A stretch of 64,000 bases of DNA from JBOGNO01 sp050747245 (GCA_050747245.1 JBOGNO010000001.1:248001-312000), one strand, 5' to 3'. Counted from the stretch's first letter, positions 34,220 to 43,457 are shown. Notes: generated from the sequence alone by a model not told the origin. A program made the numbers and translations.

Positions 34220-35596
34220 ATGAATAACTCTGCCCCTGGCGCCGAATCGCGTCCGTCCTCCGCTTCCGCAGGTCTGCGCAAGATCGGATTCCTGCCACTG
34301 CTCGCCATTTTCTACGGCTACACTGCCGGCGGCCCCTTCGGCTACGAAGAAATCTTTAAGACCTCCGGCCCAGGCATGTCTCTCCTTTTTCTCGCGCTGG
34401 TTCCCTTCGCTTGGAGCATCCCCATCTCCTTCGCCTCCGCGGAAATGAACAGTTTTCTTCCCGTGCAGGGCGGCTTCTATCGCTGGGTGCGCGCCGCATT
34501 CGGCGATTTTTGGGGATTTCAGTGCGGTTGGTGGAACTGGACCGGAACTTTTCTCTTGAACACAGTTTACGGCGTTCTGCTCATGGACTATCTCGGTGAC
34601 TACATTCCCGGCCTCACCGGTTACTGGAAATGGGCTGGCGCGTGCCTTGTGCTCTGCACCCTGGCATGGATCAACGCGCGCGGCATTCAAATCGCGGGCT
34701 GGGTGGCCGTGGCCATGCAAGTTGCGATTCTCATTCCCGTCGCGTGGATGTGTGTTGCCGCAATCTTCCAGTGGCATCACAATCCGGTCCTGCCGTTTGT
34801 GCCACCAGGAAAACCTTTCGGTGCCGTTTTCGGCGCGGGCTTAGCTTTGGCCATGTGGGATTACGCGGGCTACGAGCAGCTTTCGAGCGTCACTGGAGAG
34901 ATGGAGAATCCGCAGAGAACTCTTATTCGCGTCCTGGCCTGGAATACGCCGCTCAACATACTCACCTACACCGTGCCCGCCACGCTCGCCCTCGCCGCGC
35001 TGGGCAATTGGCATGATTGGGAAACCGGGTATATCGTCACCGCCGCTCGCTCCATCGGAGGCCATCCCTTGGGCCTCGCCCTGCTCGTCGCCTCTATAAT
35101 TGGCACGGCCTCGCTCTCGCACAGCACGATTCTCTACACCACGCGCATCCCCGCCACCATGGCCGAAGATGGCTATCTCCCGCGCTGGCTTGCGCAGTTG
35201 CATCCGCGCTTCCGCACGCCCGCGCGCGCCATTTTTGTTTCCACTGTGGTGTACTGTATTCTGGCGCGCTGGCGCGTCGTGAATCTCGTCAACATTTACA
35301 TTTGGACGCGAATTGCCACTTCGATGCTGACGCTCCTGGCCGCGTGGAAGCTTCGCCGCACCATGCCCGGGGCGCCCCGCAGCTTCCGCATTCCCGGCGG
35401 AAACTTGGGGCTCGCGTACATGATTTTTTTCCCCGCGCTACTTTGCGCCATAAAAATCGCGTACAGCGAGGACTACGTATTTCGCTGGGCGCCGTGGCTG
35501 ATTGCCGCTGGCCCGGTTGCTTACGTGATTCTGCGCTGGATCTTCGGGTTCGTCCCTCCTCCCATGAAGATGGATACGAATTCGGAAATTTCTTAG
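34220..35596 (+). CDS. APC-family amino acid permease
   Basis: A 458-residue transporter with about twelve hydrophobic segments. The first helix contains the broken-helix substrate motif region FYGYTAGGPFGYEE, and TM6 reads ALAMWDYAGYEQLSSVTGEMENPQRT, both typical of the amino acid-polyamine-organocation superfamily. The ATG start has GAAGGA six bases upstream. It imports or exchanges an amino acid or polyamine; specificity is unknown. It converges with the oxidoreductase pair, 20 bp apart. Confidence 0.87.
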   Translation: MNNSAPGAESRPSSASAGLRKIGFLPLLAIFYGYTAGGPFGYEEIFKTSGPGMSLLFLALVPFAWSIPISFASAEMNSFLPVQGGFYRWVRAAFGDFWGFQCGWWNWTGTFLLNTVYGVLLMDYLGDYIPGLTGYWKWAGACLVLCTLAWINARGIQIAGWVAVAMQVAILIPVAWMCVAAIFQWHHNPVLPFVPPGKPFGAVFGAGLALAMWDYAGYEQLSSVTGEMENPQRTLIRVLAWNTPLNILTYTVPATLALAALGNWHDWETGYIVTAARSIGGHPLGLALLVASIIGTASLSHSTILYTTRIPATMAEDGYLPRWLAQLHPRFRTPARAIFVSTVVYCILARWRVVNLVNIYIWTRIATSMLTLLAAWKLRRTMPGAPRSFRIPGGNLGLAYMIFFPALLCAIKIAYSEDYVFRWAPWLIAAGPVAYVILRWIFGFVPPPMKMDTNSEIS

Positions 35597-35615
35597 CGGC
35601 GAATTTACAACCACA

Positions 35616-37205
35616 TCAGCGGCCCATGTCTTTCAGAATCTCCCGTGCCGCATTTGCTCCCGGGGCTCCGTCGTGGCTGACGCCCGGGTGCGTGCCTGAC
35701 CCGCACAAATAAAGTCCGCGGATCGGCGCGCGATACTGCGCGCAGCCCAGCACCGGCCGGGTCGCGAAAAGCTGGTCAAGCGCCAGCTCACCATGAAAGA
35801 TGTGCCCACCATTCAGCCCGAAATCCCTTTCGATGTCCTGCGGGGTGAGCACCTGCCGCGCCAGAATCTTCGCGGGCAAATCCGGAAAAACTTCCTCAAG
35901 CCTCCGCACTACGGTATCGCCAAGCGCGTCCCGCTTGCTGTCCCAGTCTCCCTGTTTCAGTTTGCGTGGCGCGTACTGCACCATCACCGACATCACATGC
36001 TTTCCCTCAGGCGCAAGCGTCTTATCCAGGATCGAAGGAATCGACACATCCAGATACGGCCGCGCAGAAAATTCCCCGTATTTCGAAGCGTCGAACGCAC
36101 GCTCCAGTTCGTCAATCTCCGCCCCGATGTGAATCCGTCCACCAAGCGCTTCCTCCGCTGCACCATTTAAAATCCCACGCAGCGCCGGCAACGCGTCCAG
36201 CGCTAGATTCACTTTCGCCACCACGCCCTGCGACCTGTAATTCTGCATCTTCAGCAAAAATTTCGGTGCCAGATGCTCCGCATCCAGCAGCTTCAGAAAC
36301 GTGGTTCGCGGATCCGTGCCCGAAACCACCGCCCTCGCCGCAATTTCCTCTCCCCCTGCGATCACCACGCCCTGCACTGCATGATTCTTCACCAAAATCT
36401 TTTCCACGCGCGCACCCGTGCGAATTTCCGCTCCCGCCGATTTCGCCGCGGTGGCCATCGCCTCTCCGAGCGCGCCCATTCCGCCTCGCGGAAAAAGTGC
36501 ACGCCCTGGCGGATGCGCGTCTCTCGCCGCGCGCAGCAGCAAGATCGCCGCGGTTCCCGCAGACCACGGGCCCATTCCTGCGCCAAAAATTCCCCTCGCC
36601 GCCACCATTGCGCGCACGATCTCCGTTTCGAAAATTTCTCCCACCAAGTCCGCGACGGCCATCGGCCCCCAGCGCAAGAACTGCATCATCTCTTTGCGCC
36701 CCAGAGACCGTAATTTTCGTCCCGCGCCGGCCAGTTTCCAAAGCTCTCCCGCCGACGGCCGGTCCGCGTTAGGCGGCGTCATTTCGAGCACCGGCGCAAG
36801 AGTTTTTCCGAGCCGCGCGAGCGTCGCGGCAAATTCGATAAATTTCGCTGCGTCGTTCCGCGAAAATTTATCAATCGCCTTTGCGCTCGCTGCCAAATCA
36901 GTCGAGAGCCTCAGCATGCGCCCATCCGTCGTGGGAGCACAGACCCGCGTCGCGGGCGAAATCATTTCGAGGCCGTGCCGCTCGAGCTGCATGTCGCGCG
37001 CCACTCGCGGCGCGAACGGCGAACAGCAATGCACCAGTGCCGGCGCGCGAAATCCCGGCAGAATTTCGTTCGTCGCAAAAATCCCCCCTGCTACGGCTCG
37101 GCTCTCGAGGACGAGCGGCTTCTTTCCCGCGCGCGCCAGATAAAATGCCGCCACCAGAGCGTTGTGCCCCGCTCCGATGATGACGATGTCTCGAACAGCG
37201 CCCAT
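35616..37205 (-). CDS. PYROXD2/phytoene-dehydrogenase-like FAD oxidoreductase (copy 2)
   Basis: A 529-residue flavoprotein: N-terminal dinucleotide fold DIVIIGAGHNALVAAFYLARAGKKPLVLE, and C-terminal FAD segment GLYLCGSGTHPGVSHDG. It belongs to the NAD(P)/FAD-dependent group that includes CrtI-like desaturases and eukaryotic PYROXD2. Substrate is unknown; carotenoid genes are not nearby. Its ATG directly abuts the stop of the upstream paralogue (no gap), so the two are coupled. The late GTHPGV differs from GGG seen in the paralogue. Confidence 0.83.
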   Translation of the reverse strand: MGAVRDIVIIGAGHNALVAAFYLARAGKKPLVLESRAVAGGIFATNEILPGFRAPALVHCCSPFAPRVARDMQLERHGLEMISPATRVCAPTTDGRMLRLSTDLAASAKAIDKFSRNDAAKFIEFAATLARLGKTLAPVLEMTPPNADRPSAGELWKLAGAGRKLRSLGRKEMMQFLRWGPMAVADLVGEIFETEIVRAMVAARGIFGAGMGPWSAGTAAILLLRAARDAHPPGRALFPRGGMGALGEAMATAAKSAGAEIRTGARVEKILVKNHAVQGVVIAGGEEIAARAVVSGTDPRTTFLKLLDAEHLAPKFLLKMQNYRSQGVVAKVNLALDALPALRGILNGAAEEALGGRIHIGAEIDELERAFDASKYGEFSARPYLDVSIPSILDKTLAPEGKHVMSVMVQYAPRKLKQGDWDSKRDALGDTVVRRLEEVFPDLPAKILARQVLTPQDIERDFGLNGGHIFHGELALDQLFATRPVLGCAQYRAPIRGLYLCGSGTHPGVSHDGAPGANAAREILKDMGR

Positions 37206-38801
37206 TCAGTTTTTCCCGGCCTTCGTAGCTTTCAAGATTTCCAGCGCCGCAAGTCTTCCCGGTGCGCCCATGATTCCGCCGCCCGGGTGCGTCGCCGAGC
37301 CGCACAGGTACAACCGTTTAATTGGCGTGCGGTACTTCGCCCATCCGGCTACCGGCCGCAGGAAGAAAAGCTGTTCGAGCGAAAGCTCGCCTTGAAAAAT
37401 ATTTCCTTCCGTAAGCCCGATCTTGCGTTCGATATCCAGCGGCGTAAGGATTTGTCGCCCCGCGATTATTTTTTTCAGGTTCGGCGCATACTCCGCGATC
37501 GTTTCCACGACCGCGTCGCCGAAAGCCTCGCGCTTTTCATCCCAGTTCCCTTCCCGCAATTTGTACGGCGCGTATTGCACAAAGCAGGAGAGCACGTGCT
37601 TCCCCGGCGGCGCCACCGAGGGATCCGTCAGGCTGGGAATTACCATGTCGATGTACGGCCGCCGCGAAAATTGCCCGTACTTTGCATCGTCGTAGGCGTG
37701 CTCCATGTATTCCACGCTCGGCGAAATTGAAATTGCCCCGCGAAGATGCGCGCCCTTTCCCGGCAGGCACGTGAATTCCGGCAGCGCGTCAAGCGCCAGG
37801 TTCACTTTTCCCGATGACCCGCGGAATTTGTACCGCTTCACTTCCTCCACGAATTCTGCCGGCAGCTCCCGCTCGTCCATCATTTTCAAAAATGTCTGAC
37901 GCGGATCCACGCTCGAGGCCACCACTTCCGCGTGAATTTCCTCTCCCGATTCCAGCGCGACTCCTGTGACGTGCCCGTTGCGCGTCAGAATTTTTTCGAC
38001 TGGCGCTTCCGCGCGAATTTCCGCTCCCAGCTCGCGCGCCGCGCCGGCAATCGCGTTTGAAATCGCCCCCGTTCCGCCGCGGCTGAATCCCCACGAGCGA
38101 AACACTCCGTCAATCTCGCCCATGTAGTGGTGCAGGAGCACGTACGCCGTGCCCGGCGAACGCACTCCCAGAAACGTGCCAATGATTCCCGAGGCCGACA
38201 TCGTCGCCTTTAATACGTCGGTCTCAAACCACAGGTCCAGAAAATCCGCGGCGCTCATGGTCATCAGTTGAATCAGGTTGTATTTATCCTGCGCGGGCAG
38301 CGCGCGGAATCTCCGCCCCAGAAATAAGAGTTTCTTCCAATCGCGCGGGTCCAGTGAGTAAGGATCCGGCGGCGTCATGCCGAGCAAAGGCTTGACGAAG
38401 CGGCACATCTGCACCATGGCCTTCCCGAATTCCTCGTACGCTTCCGCGTCCACTCCCGAATGACGCAACAATTCCCGCCGCGTCCTGCCGTGGTCGCCTG
38501 CTCGCCACAAGTGATTTCCGTCCGGCATGGGCGTGAACGTCCCGTCGAGCGGCAAAATCTCGAGACCATGCCGCGGCAAATCCAGATCGCGGATAATTTC
38601 CGGCCGCAGCAAAGAAACAACGTAGGAAAAAACGGAGAATTGAAATCCAGGAATAATTTCTTCCGTGACCGCGGCGCCTCCCAGCACGTGCCGCTTTTCG
38701 AGCACGACCACCTTGCGCCCCGCGCGCGCAAGATATGCCGCCGTCACCAAGCCGTTGTGGCCTGCGCCGATGACGATGGCGTCGTAGCTCTTGCTCACCA
38801 T
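37206..38801 (-). CDS. PYROXD2/phytoene-dehydrogenase-like FAD oxidoreductase (copy 1)
   Basis: A 531-residue paralogue of the following gene. It has the Rossmann motif DAIVIGAGHNGLVTAAYLARAGRKVVVLEKR, GGAAVTEEIIPGF, and C-terminal LYLCGSATHPGGGIMGAPG, all standard for the PYROXD2-like group. It is the first gene of a leftward two-gene operon. Two different subunits or substrate variants of one redox step are plausible. The 160 bp upstream is shared with the divergent GcvT-like gene. Confidence 0.85.
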   Translation of the reverse strand: MVSKSYDAIVIGAGHNGLVTAAYLARAGRKVVVLEKRHVLGGAAVTEEIIPGFQFSVFSYVVSLLRPEIIRDLDLPRHGLEILPLDGTFTPMPDGNHLWRAGDHGRTRRELLRHSGVDAEAYEEFGKAMVQMCRFVKPLLGMTPPDPYSLDPRDWKKLLFLGRRFRALPAQDKYNLIQLMTMSAADFLDLWFETDVLKATMSASGIIGTFLGVRSPGTAYVLLHHYMGEIDGVFRSWGFSRGGTGAISNAIAGAARELGAEIRAEAPVEKILTRNGHVTGVALESGEEIHAEVVASSVDPRQTFLKMMDERELPAEFVEEVKRYKFRGSSGKVNLALDALPEFTCLPGKGAHLRGAISISPSVEYMEHAYDDAKYGQFSRRPYIDMVIPSLTDPSVAPPGKHVLSCFVQYAPYKLREGNWDEKREAFGDAVVETIAEYAPNLKKIIAGRQILTPLDIERKIGLTEGNIFQGELSLEQLFFLRPVAGWAKYRTPIKRLYLCGSATHPGGGIMGAPGRLAALEILKATKAGKN

Positions 38802-38962
38802 CTCTCTCTTCTCCGCGTCTCCGTCAAAAGCCGCTCATTCTAACCAGCGCCGCACGCCCTCACAAGCAGAGAACGCCGCCCGCCACATTCCTCCTTTTTT
38901 TCCGCGCTCTCGAAAAATGCACGCGCTATAATTCGCCCGCAATTCGAGAGAGGAGCACGCGT

Positions 38963-40162
38963 ATGCCCGTTGGCACTGCCTTTCACGAAAGAACTTTCGC
39001 ATTGTGCGAAAGCATGAATTATCGCGAGTGGTCCGGCTATTTCGCCGTCAGCGCCTATGAAGCGCACCACGACCACGAATACAACGCCATTCGCAATGCG
39101 GCCGCGCTCATCGATGTCTCGCCTCTCTACAAGTACCGCATCACCGGACGTGACGCCGCGAAATTCATCAATCGCGTCATCACTCGCGACATCCGCAAAG
39201 TTTCCATCGGCCAGGTCATCTACTGCTGCTGGTGCGATGAAGAAGGCAAGGTCGTGGACGACGGCACGATCGCACGCCTCGGTGAGAACACCTATCGGTG
39301 GACCGCCGCCGATCCGAGTCTGCGCTGGTTTCTTCAAAACGCTTCCGGCCTCGACGTCCGCATCGAAGACGTCTCCGAAGAGGTTGCCGCCCTCGCGTTG
39401 CAAGGTCCGGCTTCCGCGCGGATTCTCGTCGAGCTTTGCGGATCACAGATCGCCGCCTTGAAATACTACCGCGTCACGCCGGCGAAAATTGCGGGCGTCG
39501 ATGTGGAAATTTCCCGCACCGGCTACACGGGCGACCTCGGTTACGAAATCTGGATTCCCGCGGGAAAAGCGCTGCGCGTCTGGGACTCGCTCTTCGCCGA
39601 AGGTGTCCGCTTCGGCATCTATCCCGCGGGCATGCTCGCGCTGGATATCGCGCGCATCGAAGCCGGCTTGCTGCTCATCGAAGTGGACTACACCAGCAGC
39701 AAAAAAGCGCTCATCTCCGCACAAACTTTTTCCCCCTACGAACTCGGCTTTGACCGCATGGTGCATCTCGACAAGGAACATTTCATCGGCCGCGACGCGC
39801 TCATCGAAGAAAAACGCCGGGGCCCAAAGCGCCGCCTCGCCGGCCTCGAAATCAACTGGGACGATATCGAGCGGCTCCACGAAAACCTGGGACTTCCACC
39901 ACAGGTTTCCGCGACAGCTTCGCGCGTCGCCGTCCCCGTTTTTAGCGGCGGCACGCAGATCGGCAAAGCGACTTCGACGACGTGGTCGCCCGCGCTCAAG
40001 AAAATGATCGCCCTCGCGAGCCTCGAAGCGCGCTTTGCTGCTCCGGGAACTTCACTCGCCATGGAGCTCACCGTTGAAGCCGTGCGCCACTCCGTGCGGG
40101 CGCGCACCGTGCCGCTTCCCTTTTTCAATCCGCCGCGCAAGACGGCCGTTCCCGCTCCATGA
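38963..40162 (+). CDS. Aminomethyltransferase (GcvT)-family protein
   Basis: A 399-residue protein with GcvT fold landmarks: FINRVITRDIRKVSIGQ, GPASARIL, RTGYTGDLGYEIWI and ALDIARIEAGLLLIEVDYTSSKKALI. GcvT transfers a one-carbon unit to tetrahydrofolate in glycine cleavage; related enzymes demethylate dimethylglycine, sarcosine or DMSP. No other glycine-cleavage gene (H, P) is present, and the N-terminus (HERTFALCESMNYREWSG) differs from standard GcvT, so a methylamine-type role is possible. ATG with GAGGAG eight bases upstream. Confidence 0.82.
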   Translation: MPVGTAFHERTFALCESMNYREWSGYFAVSAYEAHHDHEYNAIRNAAALIDVSPLYKYRITGRDAAKFINRVITRDIRKVSIGQVIYCCWCDEEGKVVDDGTIARLGENTYRWTAADPSLRWFLQNASGLDVRIEDVSEEVAALALQGPASARILVELCGSQIAALKYYRVTPAKIAGVDVEISRTGYTGDLGYEIWIPAGKALRVWDSLFAEGVRFGIYPAGMLALDIARIEAGLLLIEVDYTSSKKALISAQTFSPYELGFDRMVHLDKEHFIGRDALIEEKRRGPKRRLAGLEINWDDIERLHENLGLPPQVSATASRVAVPVFSGGTQIGKATSTTWSPALKKMIALASLEARFAAPGTSLAMELTVEAVRHSVRARTVPLPFFNPPRKTAVPAP

Positions 40163-40267
40163 GTTCGTTTCGTTCAGGAGAGGGTTCATGCTGATTTCGC
40201 GCCCCACGCGGGCCACCTCGGGCGCCGCGGGTGCGCTAGACTTGGACGCTTGCGAGCAACGCAGAAA

Positions 40268-40540
40268 ATGAAACCTCCTCGACAATCTGTCCGGCGCGCG
40301 GCGATGCGCTCGAAAGTTTGGGTTGTGATCGGCGCGCTGTTTTTTCTTGTTGGCCTCGCGGCGCTGGTTCATCCCCAGTTCAGCTACCCAGTTCAGAAAA
40401 ATTTCATTCAGGCTGGGCCTGATTCCATTCCCATTGAGACTCGCCGCATCATCCAAATTCCGCGCGGCTTGAGCGCCGTTGTGCATCTCGCCGGGGCAGC
40501 GCTTGCGCTCACCGGACTTCGTCCCTCCGCGAAGAATTGA
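40268..40540 (+). CDS. Small two-helix membrane protein
   Basis: A 90-residue protein from the ATG at 40268 (the frame is open from a TTG at 40250). It has two hydrophobic helices: KVWVVIGALFFLVGLAALVH near the start and AVVHLAGAALALTGL near the end, linked by about 35 polar residues. It resembles DUF3185-like small membrane proteins. The function is unknown. Confidence 0.55.
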   Translation: MKPPRQSVRRAAMRSKVWVVIGALFFLVGLAALVHPQFSYPVQKNFIQAGPDSIPIETRRIIQIPRGLSAVVHLAGAALALTGLRPSAKN

Positions 40541-41083
40541 GCTCGCTTTTCGGCGGGGATTTTGCGCCGCACGCGGAGCGTATTTTGAGTGAAAATCTGA
40601 AAAGTTAACTTGGCGTTTTGTCTCGATTAGAGTTTTGGATTGCCCTGTGTTTTCAACAAGTTGCAGGATTCTAGTTTCGATGTGTGTTGCGGGTAGGATC
40701 GGGTCAGAATTTGGCGTTTGGCGGGGCCTGCCAGGGGTGTTTGACCGCGAAGCAGGAGGAAGGACGTGGGCTGCGGTTATTTGCCGCAAGGGTTCTCAGC
40801 GATCTCCATTGTGACCTCCTGATACTTCATGAAGATGATAACACCGCGGGGCAAAAGAAGATACTACATCCTGCTTTACTTTGTTGGGCCTGAATTTCGG
40901 GCTGCCGGCCTCTTTCTGCTTCAAACGCATTTGAAGATGGTTTGCAGCGGAATCCACATCGGTGTGGGAGAGTCGCCTTTGCTCGCTTGCCACAAGAAAA
41001 CTTCCCGCTGAATCCTCTCACGGAACCCGCTTCTCCTTGGCAGTCCGTAGTAGAATCAGCGGCAAGAGTGGAGGTTGACTGCG
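40541..41083. other. 540 bp region without supported genes
   Basis: Several short ORFs exist on both strands but none has a ribosome-binding site together with protein-like composition. It contains one TGTCTCGATTAG copy (40619-40630) matching two in the 4.1-5.4 kb gap; both places continue with similar TTTTCAA-containing sequence. GGAGG at 41070-41074 serves the next gene. Confidence 0.5.
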
Positions 41084-41584
41084 GTGGGATATCTAGCGCG
41101 GTTCCGGGCGGCTTGGTTCGCTCTCGCGCTCTTGACTACCTTCTGGGGCTGTGGCTCTTCCAAAATCAGTAAGCAGCTGCCCGCGAATGAGCAGGAAAGC
41201 AATCAAGCGCCGGACGAATCCCAGGCGCACCGATTAGCTGTAGCCGAAAGGGAGCGCTTGAAGTGCGTCGAAATAATGCCGGGTACGACTCTCGCGCGCA
41301 GCCTCGATATTCCGGTTACAGGCGACCTGCGCCCGCTGTGGCGCATCTCCGGTCGCATCCATAACCACTGTCCACGCGAGCTCACCGACCTGACGTTTGC
41401 TGTCGAGGTCTATAAGAAAGGGTCATCGGAGGAGTTAGATTCGGCAGAGCTAATTCTGAAAGAGACCATCCCCGGGTTTACGGCGAGGGGATTTGTCGAA
41501 GAGGTCCATCTTCGGCTTCCAGAAAAAGGGTGGACTTGGTCAATCGAACCCGTGAAGGGTAAGTTTGGCGCGCTTCCGCAGTGA
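41084..41584 (+). CDS. Putative lipoprotein of unknown function
   Basis: The GTG at 41084 lies nine bases after GGAGG (41070-41074); the TTG at 41075 is too close to that site. The 166-residue product has an N-terminal hydrophobic helix ending in FWGCGSS, an imperfect lipobox. The mature part has Cys in RLKCVEI and HNHCPREL and looks like a single beta-sandwich domain (WRISGRIHNHCPRELTDLTFAVEVY), reminiscent of FxLYD-type domains. I do not recognise a specific family. Confidence 0.65.
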   Translation: MGYLARFRAAWFALALLTTFWGCGSSKISKQLPANEQESNQAPDESQAHRLAVAERERLKCVEIMPGTTLARSLDIPVTGDLRPLWRISGRIHNHCPRELTDLTFAVEVYKKGSSEELDSAELILKETIPGFTARGFVEEVHLRLPEKGWTWSIEPVKGKFGALPQ

Positions 41585-41619
41585 CGTAAGTTGATCGCAT
41601 TGAGGGCTAGCGCAGATAA

Positions 41620-41778
41620 TCAGTATTTCAAGTCTGTATTCTGTTCGAGCTTCTTCAATTCTCTTTTGAGTTCGTCCAGTTCTTCTTGCTCCAACTTGCG
41701 TTCGGGGCCGTGTAGACGATCAACCCGCTCTTCCTTCATGCGGATTGTCTCGCGGAGTTCCTTTGTTGACTGTTCCAT
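41620..41778 (-). CDS. Small coiled-coil protein (52 aa)
   Basis: An ATG at 41778 opens a 52-residue, highly charged peptide with a heptad pattern through most of its length (KELRETIRMKEERVDRL; LEQEELDELKRELKKLEQ). The composition is strongly protein-like, unlike the opposite frame. The ribosome-binding site is weak. Function unknown. A short regulatory or scaffolding coil is the most that can be said. Confidence 0.45.
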   Translation of the reverse strand: MEQSTKELRETIRMKEERVDRLHGPERKLEQEELDELKRELKKLEQNTDLKY

Positions 41779-41848
41779 AACTATATTCTACTGCTCGGCG
41801 TTTCCCAGGGCAAGGCTACGAGGGTCGCTCACCATCTTGCTCTGGTAA

Positions 41849-42272
41849 ATTTGAAACAAGGATACTCCGTCGAAGAATTTGGGCGTCCGCGGCTGCGAAG
41901 CACTCATCTGTGCAGTGTGCTCTACACGTCCCCGAACGATTTGCGGAGCGAACGGAGAAGGCGCGGCGGGCCTGGAGCCGGCGTCGTGTGGGATGCCAGA
42001 GAGAGTTTGTTGGGATAATTGCTGCCCGCGAAGACTGTGTAGGGGCGGGTTTGGCCCCGGGGCCTCAGGGGTTAAAACCCCGTCGATAGGAGCGAGGATA
42101 CGGCACGGCTGAAGCCGTGCCCTTCCGACCTTCTAAATTCGGAAGTTAGCAGGATCGCGAGTGTCGGTCAGGATTTCGGAAAGCAGGGAGGGAGCTGAAA
42201 ACTGCACGTGCGCAAAGGGAATGGGGCGTTGCCCAGGAGCGGAGGGAGGGCGAAGTGAACAAAATCGCGCGG
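41849..42272. other. Intergenic region with composite hairpin repeat (copy A)
   Basis: No gene seen. It holds the composite repeat at 42061-42123, described separately. The rest is GC-rich without recognisable coding signal. Confidence 0.55.
42061..42123 (+). repeat. Composite intergenic repeat, copy A
   Basis: Two hairpins in series: GGGGTTAAAACCCC (42068-42081) and GGCACGGC-TGAA-GCCGTGCC (42102-42121; eight-base perfect stem). The same two hairpins in the same order and orientation, about 20 bp apart, recur at 43102-43164, on the other side of the phosphoesterase gene. Confidence 0.75.
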
Positions 42273-42992
42273 TCACGGCATCTGAGGGGAGGCGGTCTGG
42301 AGGATCTTGGCAGACCAAGCGGCGTGGGGGAGGCCGCAACTCGCAAGGGCCTTAAGTTCGCGGGCCACGTCATATTCCACGCGGCGGATCGCTGGCTTGG
42401 ACCCATCCAGCAAGAGATATGCAGCGCGGGGATCTCCGTCGTAAGAGAGACTGACGCTGCCGGTGTTGGCGACAATCATTCCCGAAACGCTGCGAATGTA
42501 AGAGCGATGGATATGCGCGTAGACGGCGATCGGCTGGCTGAGAGGGCTGTAAACCGACTGCAATTCGGCGTCGCTCGCTTCCGGGGCGGGCGCGCGCCAG
42601 GGACTCGCGGGACTGGCGTGCACGAGCGCCAACGGAGGTTGAAACTGAACGAGCGGCAGTTCACGAAGCCAGGCGATCCGCTCCTCTCCCAGCGCGTCAC
42701 GCGTCGCCGCAGCCATCTCCCGGATCGCAGCCCAAAGGGATGGCGGCGCGGACGACTGGCGCGCAAATTCCTCCAGCGACGCGGGCCTCGTGTGCACTTC
42801 ATCGGTATTGCCGAGCACGCCTTGCCAGCCGAGATCGCGGACGCGATCCACTACCCACGTGGGATTTGCTCCGCCATCGGCCAGATCGCCGCCATGGAGG
42901 ATCAAGTCGGGAGAGGTTTGCCGGAGATCCGCGAGGACTGCTTCAAGTGCGGTGCGGTTGCCGTGGATGTCAGAAACGATGGCGATGCGCAC
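42273..42992 (-). CDS. Metallophosphoesterase (calcineurin-like)
   Basis: The GTG at 42992 has GGAGG six bases upstream and gives 239 residues; the 13 extra N-terminal codons of the longer frame look untranslated. Metallophosphoesterase motifs are in order: SDIHGNRTAL (metal-binding D-x-H), LHGGDLADGG (GD), GVLGNTDE (GNxD in place of GNH), and YAHIHRSYIR (GHxH region, Gly replaced by Ala). Length and motifs match YfcE-like/uncharacterised phosphoesterases with a dinuclear metal site. Substrate unknown. It is flanked on both sides by copies of the composite repeat. Confidence 0.83.
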   Translation of the reverse strand: MRIAIVSDIHGNRTALEAVLADLRQTSPDLILHGGDLADGGANPTWVVDRVRDLGWQGVLGNTDEVHTRPASLEEFARQSSAPPSLWAAIREMAAATRDALGEERIAWLRELPLVQFQPPLALVHASPASPWRAPAPEASDAELQSVYSPLSQPIAVYAHIHRSYIRSVSGMIVANTGSVSLSYDGDPRAAYLLLDGSKPAIRRVEYDVARELKALASCGLPHAAWSAKILQTASPQMP

Positions 42993-43101
42993 AGATTCCT
43001 CCGGCGACGAATAGCGCCACGATAGCACCAATCTCCCGCAGGCTGGTGGTGGCTCCTGCCGCCATCCAATTCAGAGGAAATCTGTGGCAGGGGTTTCGGG
43101 A

Positions 43102-43164
43102 GACCTCAGGGGTTAAAACCCCTTCGGCAGGGGCGGCTGTACGGCACGGCTGAATCCGTGCCCT
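43102..43164 (+). repeat. Composite intergenic repeat, copy B
   Basis: Contains GGGGTTAAAACCCC (43109-43122) and GGCACGGC-TGAA-TCCGTGCC (43143-43162), matching copy A at 42061-42123 in content, spacing and direction. Its second hairpin is also the first unit of the tandem array that follows. Confidence 0.75.
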
Positions 43165-43378
43165 GACGAGCTCCCGAACTAGGATACGTGGCATGGATGA
43201 AGCCGTGCCCTGACGAGCTCCCGAACTAAGGTATGTGGCACGGATGAAGGCGCGCCTTGACGACCTCCCGAACTAGGATACGTGGCACAGATGAAGCTGT
43301 GTCCTGACGACCTCCCGAAATAGGCTACGTGGCACAGATGAAGCCGTGCCCTGACGACCTCCCGAAATAGGACAATGC
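43144..43378 (+). repeat. Tandem array of five 47 bp units, each with a hairpin
   Basis: Units begin at 43144, 43191, 43238, 43285 and 43332, exactly 47 bp apart. Each starts with a GCAC(G/A)G-nTGAA-nCCGTGCC-type inverted repeat, then CTGACGA(G/C)CTCCCGAA(A/C)TAGG and TACGTG. Units differ at a few positions, including paired changes in the stem (ACAG/CTGT in unit 4). There are no unique spacers, so it is not a CRISPR. Confidence 0.9.
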
Positions 43379-43457
43379 AGAACGTGCGCGAGGCTTGGAA
43401 AACGGAGACGAAAATGACATCATGCAGGGCTTCGAAGGATTTTGTTGGGGAGGCAGC

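Larger units (their letters stand above)
42993..43457. other. Repeat-filled intergenic region
   Basis: No gene seen. It holds composite repeat copy B and a 5 x 47 bp tandem array, then the ribosome-binding site (GGGAGG) of the S9 peptidase gene. ORFs crossing the array simply translate the repeat. Confidence 0.7.

Noticed and set aside
40796..40993. 65-codon minus-strand reading frame between the small membrane protein and lipoprotein genes
   Set aside because: No ribosome-binding site and no recognisable feature; overlaps other open frames of similar quality.
43144..43378. Regularly spaced repeats resembling a CRISPR array
   Set aside because: The 47 bp units are contiguous with no unique spacers, each holds its own inverted repeat, and no cas genes are present.
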